The notes under the pieces are model-generated. The model had not been told where the DNA came from and searched no databases. It saw only the letters and a list, made by a program, of their open reading frames with translations. A DNA stretch of 64,000 nucleotides from Puccinellia tenuiflora (lineage: Eukaryota > Streptophyta > Magnoliopsida > Poales > Poaceae), in assembly GCA_012064385.1 (NCBI GenBank), contig QRDG01002535.1:1170004-1234003 (forward strand). The letters run 5' to 3'. The position numbers were made by a program, and so were the translations under genes. Of the stretch, positions 11,609 through 21,463 are shown one piece after another. The stretch's first letter is position 1; every line of letters begins with the position of its first letter.

Positions 11609-11798
11609 CGAATTGAAGTCGTCCCCGACGCCATCTCATCCTTTTCTTGATCAAATGTGGAGGAAGTAGTGATAGTATTGGTCATATCCACGCTAATCAT
11701 GTCCATATCATTCCCCCTTTCTTGAAAATAAACCGTCCTCGGTGCCGTTTTTTCTGAAACATGGTTAGCAACAGAGACAAGGTGTACACATGGTATAT

Positions 11799-13631
11799 CT
11801 AGATGTCATCCGTTCTAACTTCTCTTAGTTGTTGTACATATGTAATATTTATACGGTGGTCATTGTCATGTCTTGTGAAATATGAAGTCAAAGAATTATG
11901 ACAAGAATTAAACCACATGAAATTATTGCAACGCAGTTTGCAAATATAAGTGAAACATTTATTCATATAATCGTAAGTGCATAGCTCATCATTAAACCAT
12001 CCCAACGGTGGTGAATAAAAATTCGTTGTCTTCCAACTACATTTTACAGTATGCTCAGAACTGATGCAGGACAAGGCACCACTATTCGAACAAACATTTA
12101 ATAAACTGTTTGACATATAATTATCATCAACATTGGAGGTCATATCAAAATGACTAAGCGTATGCATTATTTTATTATCTTTCAGGCGAGCATGTTCATC
12201 ACACGTGATACAAATTCGATGCACTAAAAACTCGGTGTCTACACCATAATCTCCAATCAAGTTAAAGCTAAAATCAGGAGCATAAACACTCTTTAAACAT
12301 GTAATTTCAGCTATCTTGTTTCTAGCATGTGACAAAGACATAGGTGGATCCATCACAATCGACCATAAAGAAGTATCATAAGCAATCTTAGCTAAAGTCT
12401 CATCATGTCTAAACAATTTTATGTGATCCAAATCAGATTTAGTAGACAAGACACTCGGTTCATTCTCATCATGAATTATTTCAGGAGACGCACCTAAATC
12501 AATAGAAGAATTAAATTCAGCAATAGGTGCACCCGAAACATCATCTATCTCACTTGTTTGCGCACATGGTAAATTCAAATCAGTAGCAATGTCCTCTAAA
12601 ACAGGTAGTGTGACCAAATCAGCAGGAAATTCAACACATGATGTATTTAAAGCAATAGATAATTTAAATGTGTGATCACTTGGCACATTCAAAACATCAA
12701 CATAATTCCCTAAAATAGATGGTATGTTCAAATCAGCGGGTAAATCAACACAAGAATTATCTAAAGAACTAGAGGATAAATCAATCTCATGCCGAGAAAT
12801 ATCATTGGTACCTTTATTATTACCGTGTATGTATGACTCAGTTTGTGTAGGTACTGTCGGCGGCGACGATTCACATGTTGGAGGCGGGGTAATGTGCAGA
12901 TCAGCAGACGTGGTTCCCATAGTAGGTGCAATGGTGGAAGTGACAACCGACTCAACTCTTGGTATATGCACCTGATGCTTGGTTAATGTAGCAGCAACAC
13001 GTCTCTTTATTTCCTGTTCAGCTTTGCAACAAAGACAATACAAATGGTCGACAGAATATAATTCCTCTACATGCATTACTATGTCCTGAATATCATGGTT
13101 TAACCCTCTCCAAAATCTATCCATAACATCTTCTTCACTTTCTTCTACAAACGAACGCAACAAGGTAGTTTGTAAAGTATCATAATATTCTTTTACACCA
13201 TTATTACATTGTTTCAAATTTTGTAATTTCTTAACCATGTCACGAGTGTAGTATGATAGAACAAACCTATACCGCATAGCAAGTTTTAAATCATGCCAAG
13301 TAGTAGGTATATAATCAGGATATGTTCGACAATATTCATTCCACCAAATAGATGCAAAACCAGTGAATGTACTAGTGGCATCTTTTACTTTCTTACCCTC
13401 AGAAAAATCATGGGACACAAATATAGCATTTATCTCAAATTCCCATTCAATATATATATCAGGATTATAACGACCCGCAAACGGTGGCATAGAAATAATA
13501 TCATGATCAGCTGCATTTGTATGTGTATGTACCTCTCGCGGTGGTTGTTGTGTTGTTGTAGATGATCGTGGTGGTGGTAAATCTCCAACTATAGACGCAG
13601 CCCAAGAACTCCTAACTCCGGAAGCTGTCAT
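11799..13631 (-). CDS. RT3 gag fused to a long unidentified C-terminal region (610 aa)
   Basis: The ORF opens with an ATG at 13631 (MTASGVRSSW) and is uninterrupted to 11799. Residues 50-210 match the gag core of RT6 (GRYNPD, FTGFAS, WWNEYC, TTWHDLKLAMRYRF, KEYYDTLQ). There is no zinc knuckle, protease or polymerase. The remaining 400 residues are not recognised. They contain two copies of a Leu/Pro/Asp-rich repeat (about 292-317 and 331-356, both beginning CV-[DE]-[LF]-PADL) and a Cys-rich end with Trp/Phe (CSWKTTNFY, CKLRCNNFMW). An intact frame in an element otherwise lacking enzymes suggests selection or recent origin; the role of the C-terminal region is unknown. Confidence 0.75.
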   Translation of the reverse strand: MTASGVRSSWAASIVGDLPPPRSSTTTQQPPREVHTHTNAADHDIISMPPFAGRYNPDIYIEWEFEINAIFVSHDFSEGKKVKDATSTFTGFASIWWNEYCRTYPDYIPTTWHDLKLAMRYRFVLSYYTRDMVKKLQNLKQCNNGVKEYYDTLQTTLLRSFVEESEEDVMDRFWRGLNHDIQDIVMHVEELYSVDHLYCLCCKAEQEIKRRVAATLTKHQVHIPRVESVVTSTIAPTMGTTSADLHITPPPTCESSPPTVPTQTESYIHGNNKGTNDISRHEIDLSSSSLDNSCVDLPADLNIPSILGNYVDVLNVPSDHTFKLSIALNTSCVEFPADLVTLPVLEDIATDLNLPCAQTSEIDDVSGAPIAEFNSSIDLGASPEIIHDENEPSVLSTKSDLDHIKLFRHDETLAKIAYDTSLWSIVMDPPMSLSHARNKIAEITCLKSVYAPDFSFNLIGDYGVDTEFLVHRICITCDEHARLKDNKIMHTLSHFDMTSNVDDNYMSNSLLNVCSNSGALSCISSEHTVKCSWKTTNFYSPPLGWFNDELCTYDYMNKCFTYICKLRCNNFMWFNSCHNSLTSYFTRHDNDHRINITYVQQLREVRTDDI

Positions 13632-14015
13632 GATTAGTAGAAAACAGGAAACAAATACAAGTATATGTTCCTATCAACTACTATGATGTGGTGGCTATCG
13701 CGTAATCCGTCAAGCAAAATATAAGCTCTTACAAGTTTCTTACCAAGCAGGAGGGCGTCACGGCAACCACAAGATCAGCACCCCAAAGATTGGATAAAGC
13801 GATTGCCAGGCGAGAGCACAATGCACGTAGTAGAAATATGTGGAGCTGTAGGTAGGCTTATATATATGTGGAACCACAACCACGTTAATCAATGTAAAGT
13901 TGAAAATCTGTCCAAAGTATGTCAAGTGCTGGTCCTAGTCTAGACTGAACTAGAGACGCGAGCCTAAGACACAGATGAATATCACGCGTAGGAGATGAAC
14001 AGAAAATATGGCAGA

Positions 14016-14020
14016 CAACG
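14016..14020. repeat. Target-site duplication of RT4, left copy
   Basis: CAACG immediately precedes the 5' LTR and is repeated at 17175-17179 immediately after the 3' LTR, so this insertion is structurally complete. Confidence 0.92.
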
Positions 14021-14559
14021 TGATATGGGCACGACGGAGGAGGTGCAGCCTAATTTCAGGACTCCACCAAGCTAGAGTTGTCAATTGTAATTTTATTTAT
14101 GTCTTTGCTATTTTTAATAAGTGTTCGGTTTGGGCCTGTCCAACCGAACTAGCTAGGCCCATTAGTGGGGCGCCCCAACTAGGTCGGTACCCATGGTAGC
14201 TATAGTACGCGCTACAGTACGCCCCACCTCATCCATATAAGGAGCTGGCCGAGTTAGGGTTTAGGGAGTTCAATTCATTAGTCAAAAAAACACTTATAGT
14301 TTTCTGCTCCATTGGTGAAGCTTCCCTCCGGGGACGGCGCTGCCGTATTATCCAATATATATCGCTGCGAGGGTTCTTGCGTTCATCGAGAATTATCGTG
14401 CTCAGGTTAGAGGCGTGGTGATCTTCATCACGTTGCTCGCTGGTTTATTCCTCGCCTTCAGGTGACGCCATTGGTGTTGTTGGAAGGAGTTACTATCCGG
14501 GTTACTCGCTGTGAAAGATCGGGACAACAATCATAGGATCATTGGTTTGATCTTTATCA
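14021..14559 (+). repeat. 5' LTR of RT4
   Basis: This 539-bp LTR carries a TATA-like CCATATAAGG at 14234-14243. It differs from the 3' LTR mostly by one- or two-base indels, with only a few substitutions. Confidence 0.92.
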
Positions 14560-14561
14560 TG

Positions 14562-14575
14562 TGGTATCAGATTTC
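14562..14575 (+). promoter_or_regulatory. Primer binding site of RT4
   Basis: TGGTATCAGATTTC begins two bases after the LTR end and is a Met-tRNA-type PBS, identical to those of RT5 and RT6. Confidence 0.88.
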
Positions 14576-15105
14576 TGGGTTGCTCACGGCGAGATTGATT
14601 TGTTGATTGTTCATCATCCGAGCAGTTGACAGATCGGGAGATTATTGCAGGTTGTGTTGATCGATCTCATCTAGATCGGTTGATTGGGAAGCGTTTGCTT
14701 GGAGGAAAAGGAAGGAGTTTGTTACGTACCAAAACAGGATCCAAATTTTGTGGTGAGCTGGCGTGGTGTTATAATAAAATCAGTTGATCACGTAAACTCT
14801 GGAAGGATATTCGTTTTTAATCAGCTTGCATCACGAGATTTGTTTGGAGAACGGACTATACACTAACATAAGAATCATTACGTGGCTGGTTGAGAAAAGG
14901 AAAGGAAGATTTGATTGGACTCTTTCTCGTTCCTTTTGTGACGCGGAGTTTTGGCAGCAAAGGAAAGAATCAGTTCCGATTTTTCGGGAGTTTTTTTCCG
15001 TTTTGTGCTGCGGTCGTTTGGTTTCCATACGTAGGGCCAAATTCGCGATTACTGTAGCTACAGTACCGCGAGGGCACAATATTCAGAGATACACAGTTTT
15101 TAGAG
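14576..15105 (+). other. RT4 leader
   Basis: The untranslated sequence between PBS and the first gag-like codons contains no supported gene. The first gag-like ATG is at 15106. Confidence 0.5.
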
Positions 15106-15509
15106 ATGGATTCATCAAAGCATGCTCGTGTGATGGCGCGGTCTGGTGATGTATATCATGACTACACTACTGTCATGGTAGGTTTCAAATTAGATCCCAC
15201 AAAAATAAAGTGGAGATTGGAGAGTTCCGCGACATATGCAGAATATCAGTCTGGGAGTCAGACATGGATCGTGGTTTTGAGAGTTGTCGCACACTTGATA
15301 GCACGTTTGGTGGCCATACGGAATATGTCCTTGCATACCGGCGTGTGGATGAGACTTTGGCTAGTTGGTGGCATGAAGAGAGGTCCGTGAAGGGACTCAC
15401 AGGTGGAACATCTAGTTGGGAAGATTTCAAACAATTTCTGCGAACTAGATTTTTGGAGAAGTCCATGGAGCTGGACAAGGTGGTTATTCCTGAGGAGGTG
15501 AACCATTGA
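15106..15509 (+). pseudogene. RT4 gag remnant
   Basis: Gag-like codons start at 15106 (MDSSKHARVM) and shift frame near 15200 into the frame that stops at 15509. That frame contains LASWWHEERSVKGL and SWEDFKQFLRTRFLEKS, the Trp-rich core of retrotransposon gag. The product is about 130 residues, much shorter than the RT6 gag. At least one frameshift breaks it, and no zinc knuckle was seen. Confidence 0.65.
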
Positions 15510-15579
15510 GTGGACTGAATATGCAACTGAAAAGAGTACATGATGATACTTGCATGACAGCGGATAGAGGCCAGCGATG

Positions 15580-16227
15580 GAATTTATTTCAGCGCAGTGT
15601 ATGATCAAAGGCAAAGCATGCAAGTTGATGATTGACAGCGGTAGCTACTGTAATGGCATTAGCAAGGCGGTAGTGGAAACTTTGGGGTTGTCCACATGGC
15701 GTATTCCTGACCGAAGTATGTTGAGTGGTGAATAGCTGTGGTATGCTGAAGATTACACATAAGGTACGTGTGCCATTTACAGTTGGTGGACTATGTTGAT
15801 GAGGTTGAGTGCGATGTGTTGCCATTGGATGTGTGTGGGCTATTACTTGGACGTCCATGGCAGTATTGATCGCAATGCTATGCATGCTGGAAGAGCAAAT
15901 ACATATTCGTTTGTGCATGATGGTAAACAGCGGACTTTGAAGCCTATGCAAGATGATCAAATCAAGTCCGATGTGGTGCTGGTGGTGCGCAAGGAGAAGT
16001 TGCGCAAGGCTAAGCCAAAGCCAAGGCTAGCTAAGTTGCAGCAAGAGGAGCATGATGCAAGGAGCGTTGGTACTGAAACTGATTCATCCGTGCATGTAGA
16101 TGACGAGCCAGTTGTTCTTGTTGGTGACAAGCCGGTTGAAGAAAAGAGGGATATTACAACATGTGTTCCAGTTTGTGTTGACAAAGGTGTTCAACCGATG
16201 ATGATTGTGCTAATTGTGTTTCGGTGA
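15580..16227 (+). pseudogene. RT4 protease-like region
   Basis: Codons around 15600-15690 give CKLMIDSGSYCNGIS, an aspartic-protease active-site motif (DSG). After a break near 15735-15780 the frame resumes with YYLDVHGS in place of the usual LLLGRPWQ, then RNAMHAGRANTYSFVHDGK and a Lys-rich tail. This is the same domain order as the RT6 protease, but damaged. No polymerase follows; the frame ends at 16227. Confidence 0.65.
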
Positions 16228-16620
16228 GTGTGGTGCCGCGAGTAGACGGTCGCAGCTATGTCAGCACACCTATGAGGCATTTTGTTGGAGCAGCAGTGCG
16301 GATGCATAAAGGCAAGGATGGACGTGTTCGTCAGTTGTGTGGTCCAGGGCATTACTACTTTTGCAGGGTCGTGCAAAGAAGCTTCATGTTCCACAAAGGG
16401 CTCCATCCAGATTTGAGAAGAAGAAGGTAGTGGCGCAAAGTCCAAGCTCATGTGGAGAAGAAAAGAGGCGCCAAGTGCTGTATCAAGTCAAGTAGTCCGA
16501 GAGGGAGGATGTGGCGTGGAAGGCAAGCAAGACTTGAAGACGGCGAACAAGCGTGATGCTCTTGTTTATATACCTCCACCTTTTCGAGCATACCCACACG
16601 CGTTGGGGACAACGCTTTTT
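16228..16620 (+). other. RT4 3' internal region
   Basis: A short Lys/Arg/His-rich frame (16224-16430) occupies the place where pol would be, but has no pol motif. I cannot support it as a separate gene. Confidence 0.4.
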
Positions 16621-16635
16621 GAAGGGGGGGGAGGA
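16621..16635 (+). promoter_or_regulatory. Polypurine tract of RT4
   Basis: GAAGGGGGGGGAGGA directly abuts the 3' LTR start TGATATGGG. Confidence 0.88.
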
Positions 16636-17174
16636 TGATATGGGCACGACGGAGGAGGTGCAGCCTAATTTTAGGACTCCACCAAGCTAGAGTGTCAATT
16701 GTAATTTTATTTTATGTCTTTGCTATTTTTTAATAAGTGTTCGGTTTGGGCCTGTCCAACCGAAACTAGCTTAGGCCCATTAGTGGGGCGCCCCAACTAG
16801 GTCGGTACCCATGGTAGCTACAGTACGCGCTACAGTACGCCCCACCTCATCCATATAAGGAGCTGGCCGAGGTTAGGGTTTAGGGAGTTCAATTCATTAG
16901 TCAAAAAAACACTTATAGTTTCTTCTGCTCCATTGTGAAGCTTCCCTCCGGGGACGGCGCTGCGTTTATCCATATATATCGCTGCGAGGGTTCTTGCGTC
17001 TCATCGAGAATTATCGTGCTCAGGTTAGAGGCGTGGTTGATCTTCATCACTGTGCTCGCTGGTTTATTCCCGCCTTCAGGTGACGCCATTGGTGTTGTTG
17101 GAAGGAGTTACTATCGGGGTACTCGCTGTGAAAGATCGGGCAAACTCATAGGATCATTGGTTTGATCTTTATCA
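16636..17174 (+). repeat. 3' LTR of RT4
   Basis: This 539-bp copy ends CTTTATCA and is followed by the right TSD CAACG at 17175-17179. The equal length to the 5' LTR is coincidental, because insertions and deletions cancel. Confidence 0.92.
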
Positions 17175-17179
17175 CAACG
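17175..17179. repeat. Target-site duplication of RT4, right copy
   Basis: CAACG, identical to 14016-14020. Confidence 0.92.
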
Positions 17180-18375
17180 TGATTAGTCGGAATGCGTGTA
17201 AATGGAAGGTGATTTAACGGAACAGATGGTACACGATAAATAGTAACTAGTGCAGCAATGCGGCTGATAATAGAAGGCCTGCAGATGAACCAAACCTGGA
17301 GCAAGACAATCTCTGAAATTGGCACAAGTCCCTATGATCGTGATCGGAAGGAACGGATAAAAGTGGATGCTGCTGTCAACGATGGATCCACGAAAGAAAG
17401 AAACAGATCAGGGTTCCAAAAAAACATAATATGCTCGTGTACCGAGAGGTATTAAACAAGGATAGCCATTTGCCAACCAGATCGGATTGGTCCACACGTA
17501 ATAGAATAAGGAACAAATCGGCTATATTTTTTTTTTCTTCTCTCTGGCGCCGATCGTTGGGTAGTAGAAGCGAAAAAGAGTTTTCCTTCACGTACTGGTC
17601 CAAACTTGCAAAACAGAATTTTTTTTCTTTTATCCTTCTCTCGTTGGCTGATCGTAGCTAGTCAAGCAATTACCACACGTAATTTTTTTTTCTTGTTGCG
17701 GACCGATCCTTAGACGTACAACCAAAGCACAATAACCAATCCAATGTAGAAAACGGAATGGATATGGTAACTAGGATCCGGATTTGACTTTTCCTTGGTA
17801 TACGAAACGATTTTTTTTTCCCTTTACCGAACCAAACTTTCCAACCAGAAAACCTGAATACTAGTAGAAAAGAAGTCACCGATCTGTCTTCTTTGATCGT
17901 GACGCTGATTGACGATGGTCCGAAATTGAAGCAGAGGCCGTCGATGTAGTTGGCTCTAGATGGTGTATTAGTGGTGCGGCGGCGATGGCGATCAAATTAA
18001 TAGCGATGTGTGGAGGTAAAGAAAGAGAAATCTGATGGTGAAACACAACAAGTATGGTGGACACCGTGGAGAAAAATATGGTGGCGATGAACATATGACA
18101 AAGACGAAGCGGAAAATGATGGTGGTGGTATAGAAAGATACAAGACGTGATAAGACGTGACTAGAACTCGAAACTCTAAAAATCTAGACACTGGAAACCA
18201 GCAACTCGACACAACGATGCACAAAATTTAACAAAACAAAAACCAAGCGATTAGGCGAAAAGGCTAAGACTGTTTTTTGGCGAGGATGAACTAATCTAAA
18301 TATTTTTGTATGGCTCTTTCTGGACTGTAGGTATGAAAAACAATCTAAACTAGTAAAACTGTAAATCTCACCGAT

Positions 18376-19278
18376 TGATGAGGACATCCCTACTGTAGAT
18401 GCAACCGCAGCTACTACACCATCTCCATTACAAGGTCCTATCACTAGAGCTCGTGCACAACAACTTAATCAACAGGTACTTTCGTTTTTACAAGCTACTC
18501 CTAATATACATGAGAATATGATGCTGCCTAAATTAGATGTGTTTGTCTCTCTTAGGAATGATGGACCAAGCATGGATGCGAGGGACAAGCTATGGAGCAT
18601 GTACGTGCAAGGAGATGGCAGCAGGAGTGCACCTGATGGAGATGATTATGCCACCAATGGAGAATATGATGATTGAAGACTTGGACGAAATATTCATGCC
18701 TATACTTCATATTTTCGTCCATAGTCACATATGGTGCTGCGCCACCTTTATTTATGGGCCAGGGCCCATGTAATTTCGAGTCAGACTTTTAGTGCATTTT
18801 TAGAGTCCGTTAAGGAGGAAGGAAAGTCCACTTAGGGTTGGATTCGGCCACCACCCCTTGGCTGGCCGAAATCCCTTTCTCTCCTCCTTATATACCCCCC
18901 TTAGGTCATCGTTTAGACTTGGATTTTGTTTAGTTAAAAAGAACTCAGCTTTTGCTAGTCTTCGCCATAGGCACGAGTGTCGGCTAGACCTCCTGTACTA
19001 CGCACTTGCAAGATCCCACCTTCATCAATAAAGTGCCTCTTCCATCCGCAATTCTTGATTGCATTATTGGTTCTTACTTGTTTCTCGATTGCAGGAAGAA
19101 CTAGATCTTTTAGATCAGGCCGATCGTGCTTTCGCAGGATTGGTAACTCATGGAGATTGGTTTAGCGATTGCATTGGCGCTGCGTACGTGTGCGTAGAAG
19201 TCGGATCGCCAAGGTCGAACTCCACCAAAATCGACTTATCACATCTCATCGAAAGATCGGACTACCTTTGCCCTATCA
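18376..19278 (+). repeat. 5' LTR of RT5
   Basis: This 903-bp LTR is homologous end to end with those of RT6 and contains the TATA-like CTTATATACCCCCC near 18887 and AATAAA near 19026. The pol tail is also readable in its first 290 bp. Confidence 0.88.
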
Positions 19279-19280
19279 AG

Positions 19281-19294
19281 TGGTATCAGATTTC
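19281..19294 (+). promoter_or_regulatory. Primer binding site of RT5
   Basis: TGGTATCAGATTTC, two bases after the LTR end, is identical to the RT6 PBS. Confidence 0.85.
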
Positions 19295-19495
19295 AGGTTG
19301 ATCGGTGAGATTTACAGTTTTACTAGTGTAGATTGCATCTGTTTTATTCATACCTACAGTCCACGAAAAAGCCAAAAAAAAAATATTAGGGTTAGATCAT
19401 CCCATCCTAAAACCAGTCCGGGCCTGTTGCATAATCTTTTTAGTGTATTGCATCGTTGAGTCTTCGTCTGCATCGTTGTGTCGAGTTGCTGGGCT

Positions 19496-19496
19496 N
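19496..19496. other. Single ambiguous base (N)
   Basis: The only N in the window falls exactly where RT5 leader homology ends, so this junction may be an assembly join rather than a real breakpoint. Confidence 0.95.
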
Positions 19497-20457
19497 GCAT
19501 TGCAGCATACCCCATCATCGCAACAAATATAGTACTATCATAGCATCGTTGCAACATTCCACCCCGTAGTGAATCAAAACCATGCAAATCAATATCGTAA
19601 CATTTCGAAAATGCCAATGCCATAAGAAATATTGAGTATGAAACAAATCCACACTAATCTTACATTGGAGCACGGAGCTCGCCACTTATGTGTTTCACCG
19701 CCTGCACCCCTCGTCGCTCCACCGACATGCAACGCCGAAGTGGGATCTGCAGTAAGTCCTTCAAAGCCTCGTGGAAGGACCTAGGAATGAAGATACTGTG
19801 TAGGTCATCCACGTCCAGTTGGACGAAGAACCGGCGCATCGTCAGTGTTGTGGGATGTGGCCGACCTACGACAGGCGATCGTGGGTATGGCCATCATGCG
19901 CTGTCTCTTCTATCCTCCAAGGTACTACGGGCGTTACTGCCAAGCGGTTGAGCGGGAGCTTGCTCTGGTACCCAGGAGGTGCATGACAACCACCAACGAC
20001 GCGTCAGTCTTGATCACCCTGTCAGGTTTGGAGACATTGGCGATAGTTACAACGCACTACACAAGCATAACAAGCATAACAAGCATATACACAAGCATAT
20101 AGATTACTGATTAGACAAAATCACATTACAATGACGCTGGTGTTTGGTTGGCTGATCAACACAAGCATAACAGTGGCTACAGTGATCACCACGATGGCAA
20201 CGCCCAATGATGAGCACAAGCAATATACACCATGCATAACTATACCACAATGCAGTACAATGCACTTGAGCCATGCCCAATGTCTAATTTGGTGATCACC
20301 ACAATGGCACAATGGCAGCGCCCAATGTATTGGGTGATCACCGCAAGCACATGGGCAGACACAAGCACATGCAGTTCAATCCAGCGTACAAGTACAAGTG
20401 CATACAGTGGTGAATGTACAGATATGTGAATCGACAAGACCACATTGGCCAGATAAT
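19497..20457. other. Unassigned sequence between RT5 and the 400-bp repeat
   Basis: No gene family is recognised. An open stretch on plus (about 19845-20102, VADLRQAIVGMAIMRCLF) has protein-like composition but no start context or homology that I can name. ACAAGCATA is repeated around 20060-20100. A GTGATCACCAC / GGCAACGCCCAATG phrase recurs at about 20176, 20291 and 20334, indicating an old short-period duplication. Confidence 0.4.
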
Positions 20458-20543
20458 CAACCGCCACAGAAACCCTAACTGGCGCAACCGTAACCGCGGT
20501 CATAATCCACCCAAATTTGCATCTACAAGACAACAATAGTGGG
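20458..20543. repeat. 400-bp tandem repeat, unit 1 left part
   Basis: The segment CCGCCACAGAAACCCTAACT onward is homologous to 38981-39062 of unit 2. It is separated from its right part (28365-28605) by RT6. Its last five bases, GTGGG (20539-20543), are the left target-site duplication of RT6. Confidence 0.88.
20539..20543. repeat. Target-site duplication of RT6, left copy
   Basis: GTGGG, repeated at 28360-28364. The unoccupied form is present in unit 2 at 39058-39062. Confidence 0.95.
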
Positions 20544-21447
20544 TGATGAGGACATCCCTGCTATAGATGCAACCGCCACTACTACACCACCTACATTACA
20601 AGGACCTATGACTAGAGCTCGTGCACGTCAACTTAATCAACAGGTACTTTCATTCCTACGAGCTACTTCTAATATACATGAGAATATGATGCTGCCTAAA
20701 GTAGATGTGTATGTCTCTCTTAGGAATGATGGACCAAGCATGGATGCGAGGGACAAGCTATGGAGCATGTACGTGCAAGGAGATGGCAGCAGGAGTGCAC
20801 CTGATGGAGATGATTATGCCACCAATGGAGAATATGATGATTGAAGACTTGGACGAAATATTCATGCCTATACTTCATATTTTCGTCCATAGTCACATAT
20901 GGTGCTGCGCCACCTTTATTTATGGGCCAGGGCCCATGTAATTTCGAGTCAGACTTTTAGTGCGTTTTTAGAGTCCGTAAGGAGGAAGGAAAGTCCACTT
21001 AGGGTTGGATTCGGCCACCTACCCCTTGGCTGGCCGAAATCCCTTTCTCTCCTCCTTATATACCCCCCTTAGGTCATCGTTTAGACTTGGATTTTGTTTA
21101 GTTAAAAAGAACTCAGCTTTTGCTAGTCTTCGCCATAGGCACGAGTGTCGGCTAGACCTCCTGTACTACGCACTTGCAAGATCCCACCATCCATCAATAA
21201 AGTTCATCTTCCATCCGCAATTCTTGATTGCAAAATTGGTTCTTACTTGTTTCTCGATCGCAGGTAGAACTAGACCTCTTTGGTCAGGCCGATCGTGCTT
21301 CTGCAGGGTTGGTAACTCACGGAGATTGGTTTAGCGATTGCGTTGGCGCTGCGTACTTGTACGTGGAAGTCGGATCGCCAAGGTCGAACTCCACCAGAAT
21401 CGACGTATCTTATCTCATCGAAAGATCGGACTACCTTTGCCCTATCA
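20544..21447 (+). repeat. 5' LTR of RT6
   Basis: The 904-bp LTR begins TGATGAGGACATCC and ends CCCTATCA. A TATA-like CTTATATACCCCCC lies near 21055 and AATAAA at 21196-21201, giving a plausible transcription start and polyadenylation region. Confidence 0.95.
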
Positions 21448-21449
21448 AG

Positions 21450-21463
21450 TGGTATCAGATTTC
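21450..21463 (+). promoter_or_regulatory. Primer binding site of RT6
   Basis: TGGTATCAGATTTC follows the LTR after two bases, a Met-tRNA-type PBS. Confidence 0.9.

Larger units (their letters stand above)
14021..17174 (+). mobile_element. RT4: complete small non-autonomous Ty3/gypsy element
   Basis: Both LTRs are 539 bp (14021-14559 and 16636-17174), start TGATATGGG and end CTTTATCA, and are flanked by TSD CAACG. A Met-tRNA PBS follows the 5' LTR and a G-rich purine tract (16621-16635) precedes the 3' LTR. The 2.1-kb interior encodes remnants of gag and an aspartic protease but no reverse transcriptase or integrase. It is nested in the RT3 leader, so it is younger than RT3. Confidence 0.93.
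10533..18375 (-). mobile_element. RT3: gag-only (non-autonomous) Ty3/gypsy element, 5' LTR missing
   Basis: Minus-strand features, left to right, are the 3' LTR (10533-11596), the polypurine tract, a 610-codon ORF and a long leader interrupted by RT4. LTR ends (TGATAGGGC and TCCTCATCA on plus) and the leader are homologous to RT6. The leader is recognisable at 13640-13855 and again up to about 18375, where it stops some 25 bases short of the expected LTR/PBS junction. No RT, RNase H or integrase is present. It looks like an internally deleted partner of an RT6-like autonomous family. Confidence 0.82.
13632..18375 (-). other. RT3 untranslated leader, split by RT4
   Basis: Excluding RT4, about 1.6 kb of leader lies at 13632-14020 and 17175-18375. 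The gag-proximal part matches the RT6 leader around 22500-22728 (TACAGCTCCACATATTT, CGTGACGC). The distal part matches RT6 just after its PBS, including the complement of ATCGGTGAGATTTACAG at 18359-18375. Several homopolymer T or A runs occur at 17521-17820. I see no coding gene here. Confidence 0.7.
18376..19495 (+). mobile_element. RT5: RT6-family gypsy fragment (5' LTR, PBS, leader)
   Basis: The 903-bp LTR (18376-19278) starts TGATGAGGACATCC, ends GCCCTATCA and is closely similar to the RT6 LTRs. A PBS and about 200 bp of RT6-like leader follow, up to the N at 19496. No gag, pol or 3' LTR follows. It lies head-to-head with the RT3 leader, which is in the opposite orientation. The remainder was lost by deletion or is collapsed at the assembly gap. 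Confidence 0.82.

Noticed and set aside
19845..20102. Plus-strand open stretch (VADLRQAIVGMAIMRCLF) as a host gene
   Set aside because: It has no start context, splice support or recognisable homology, and sits next to the N at 19496.
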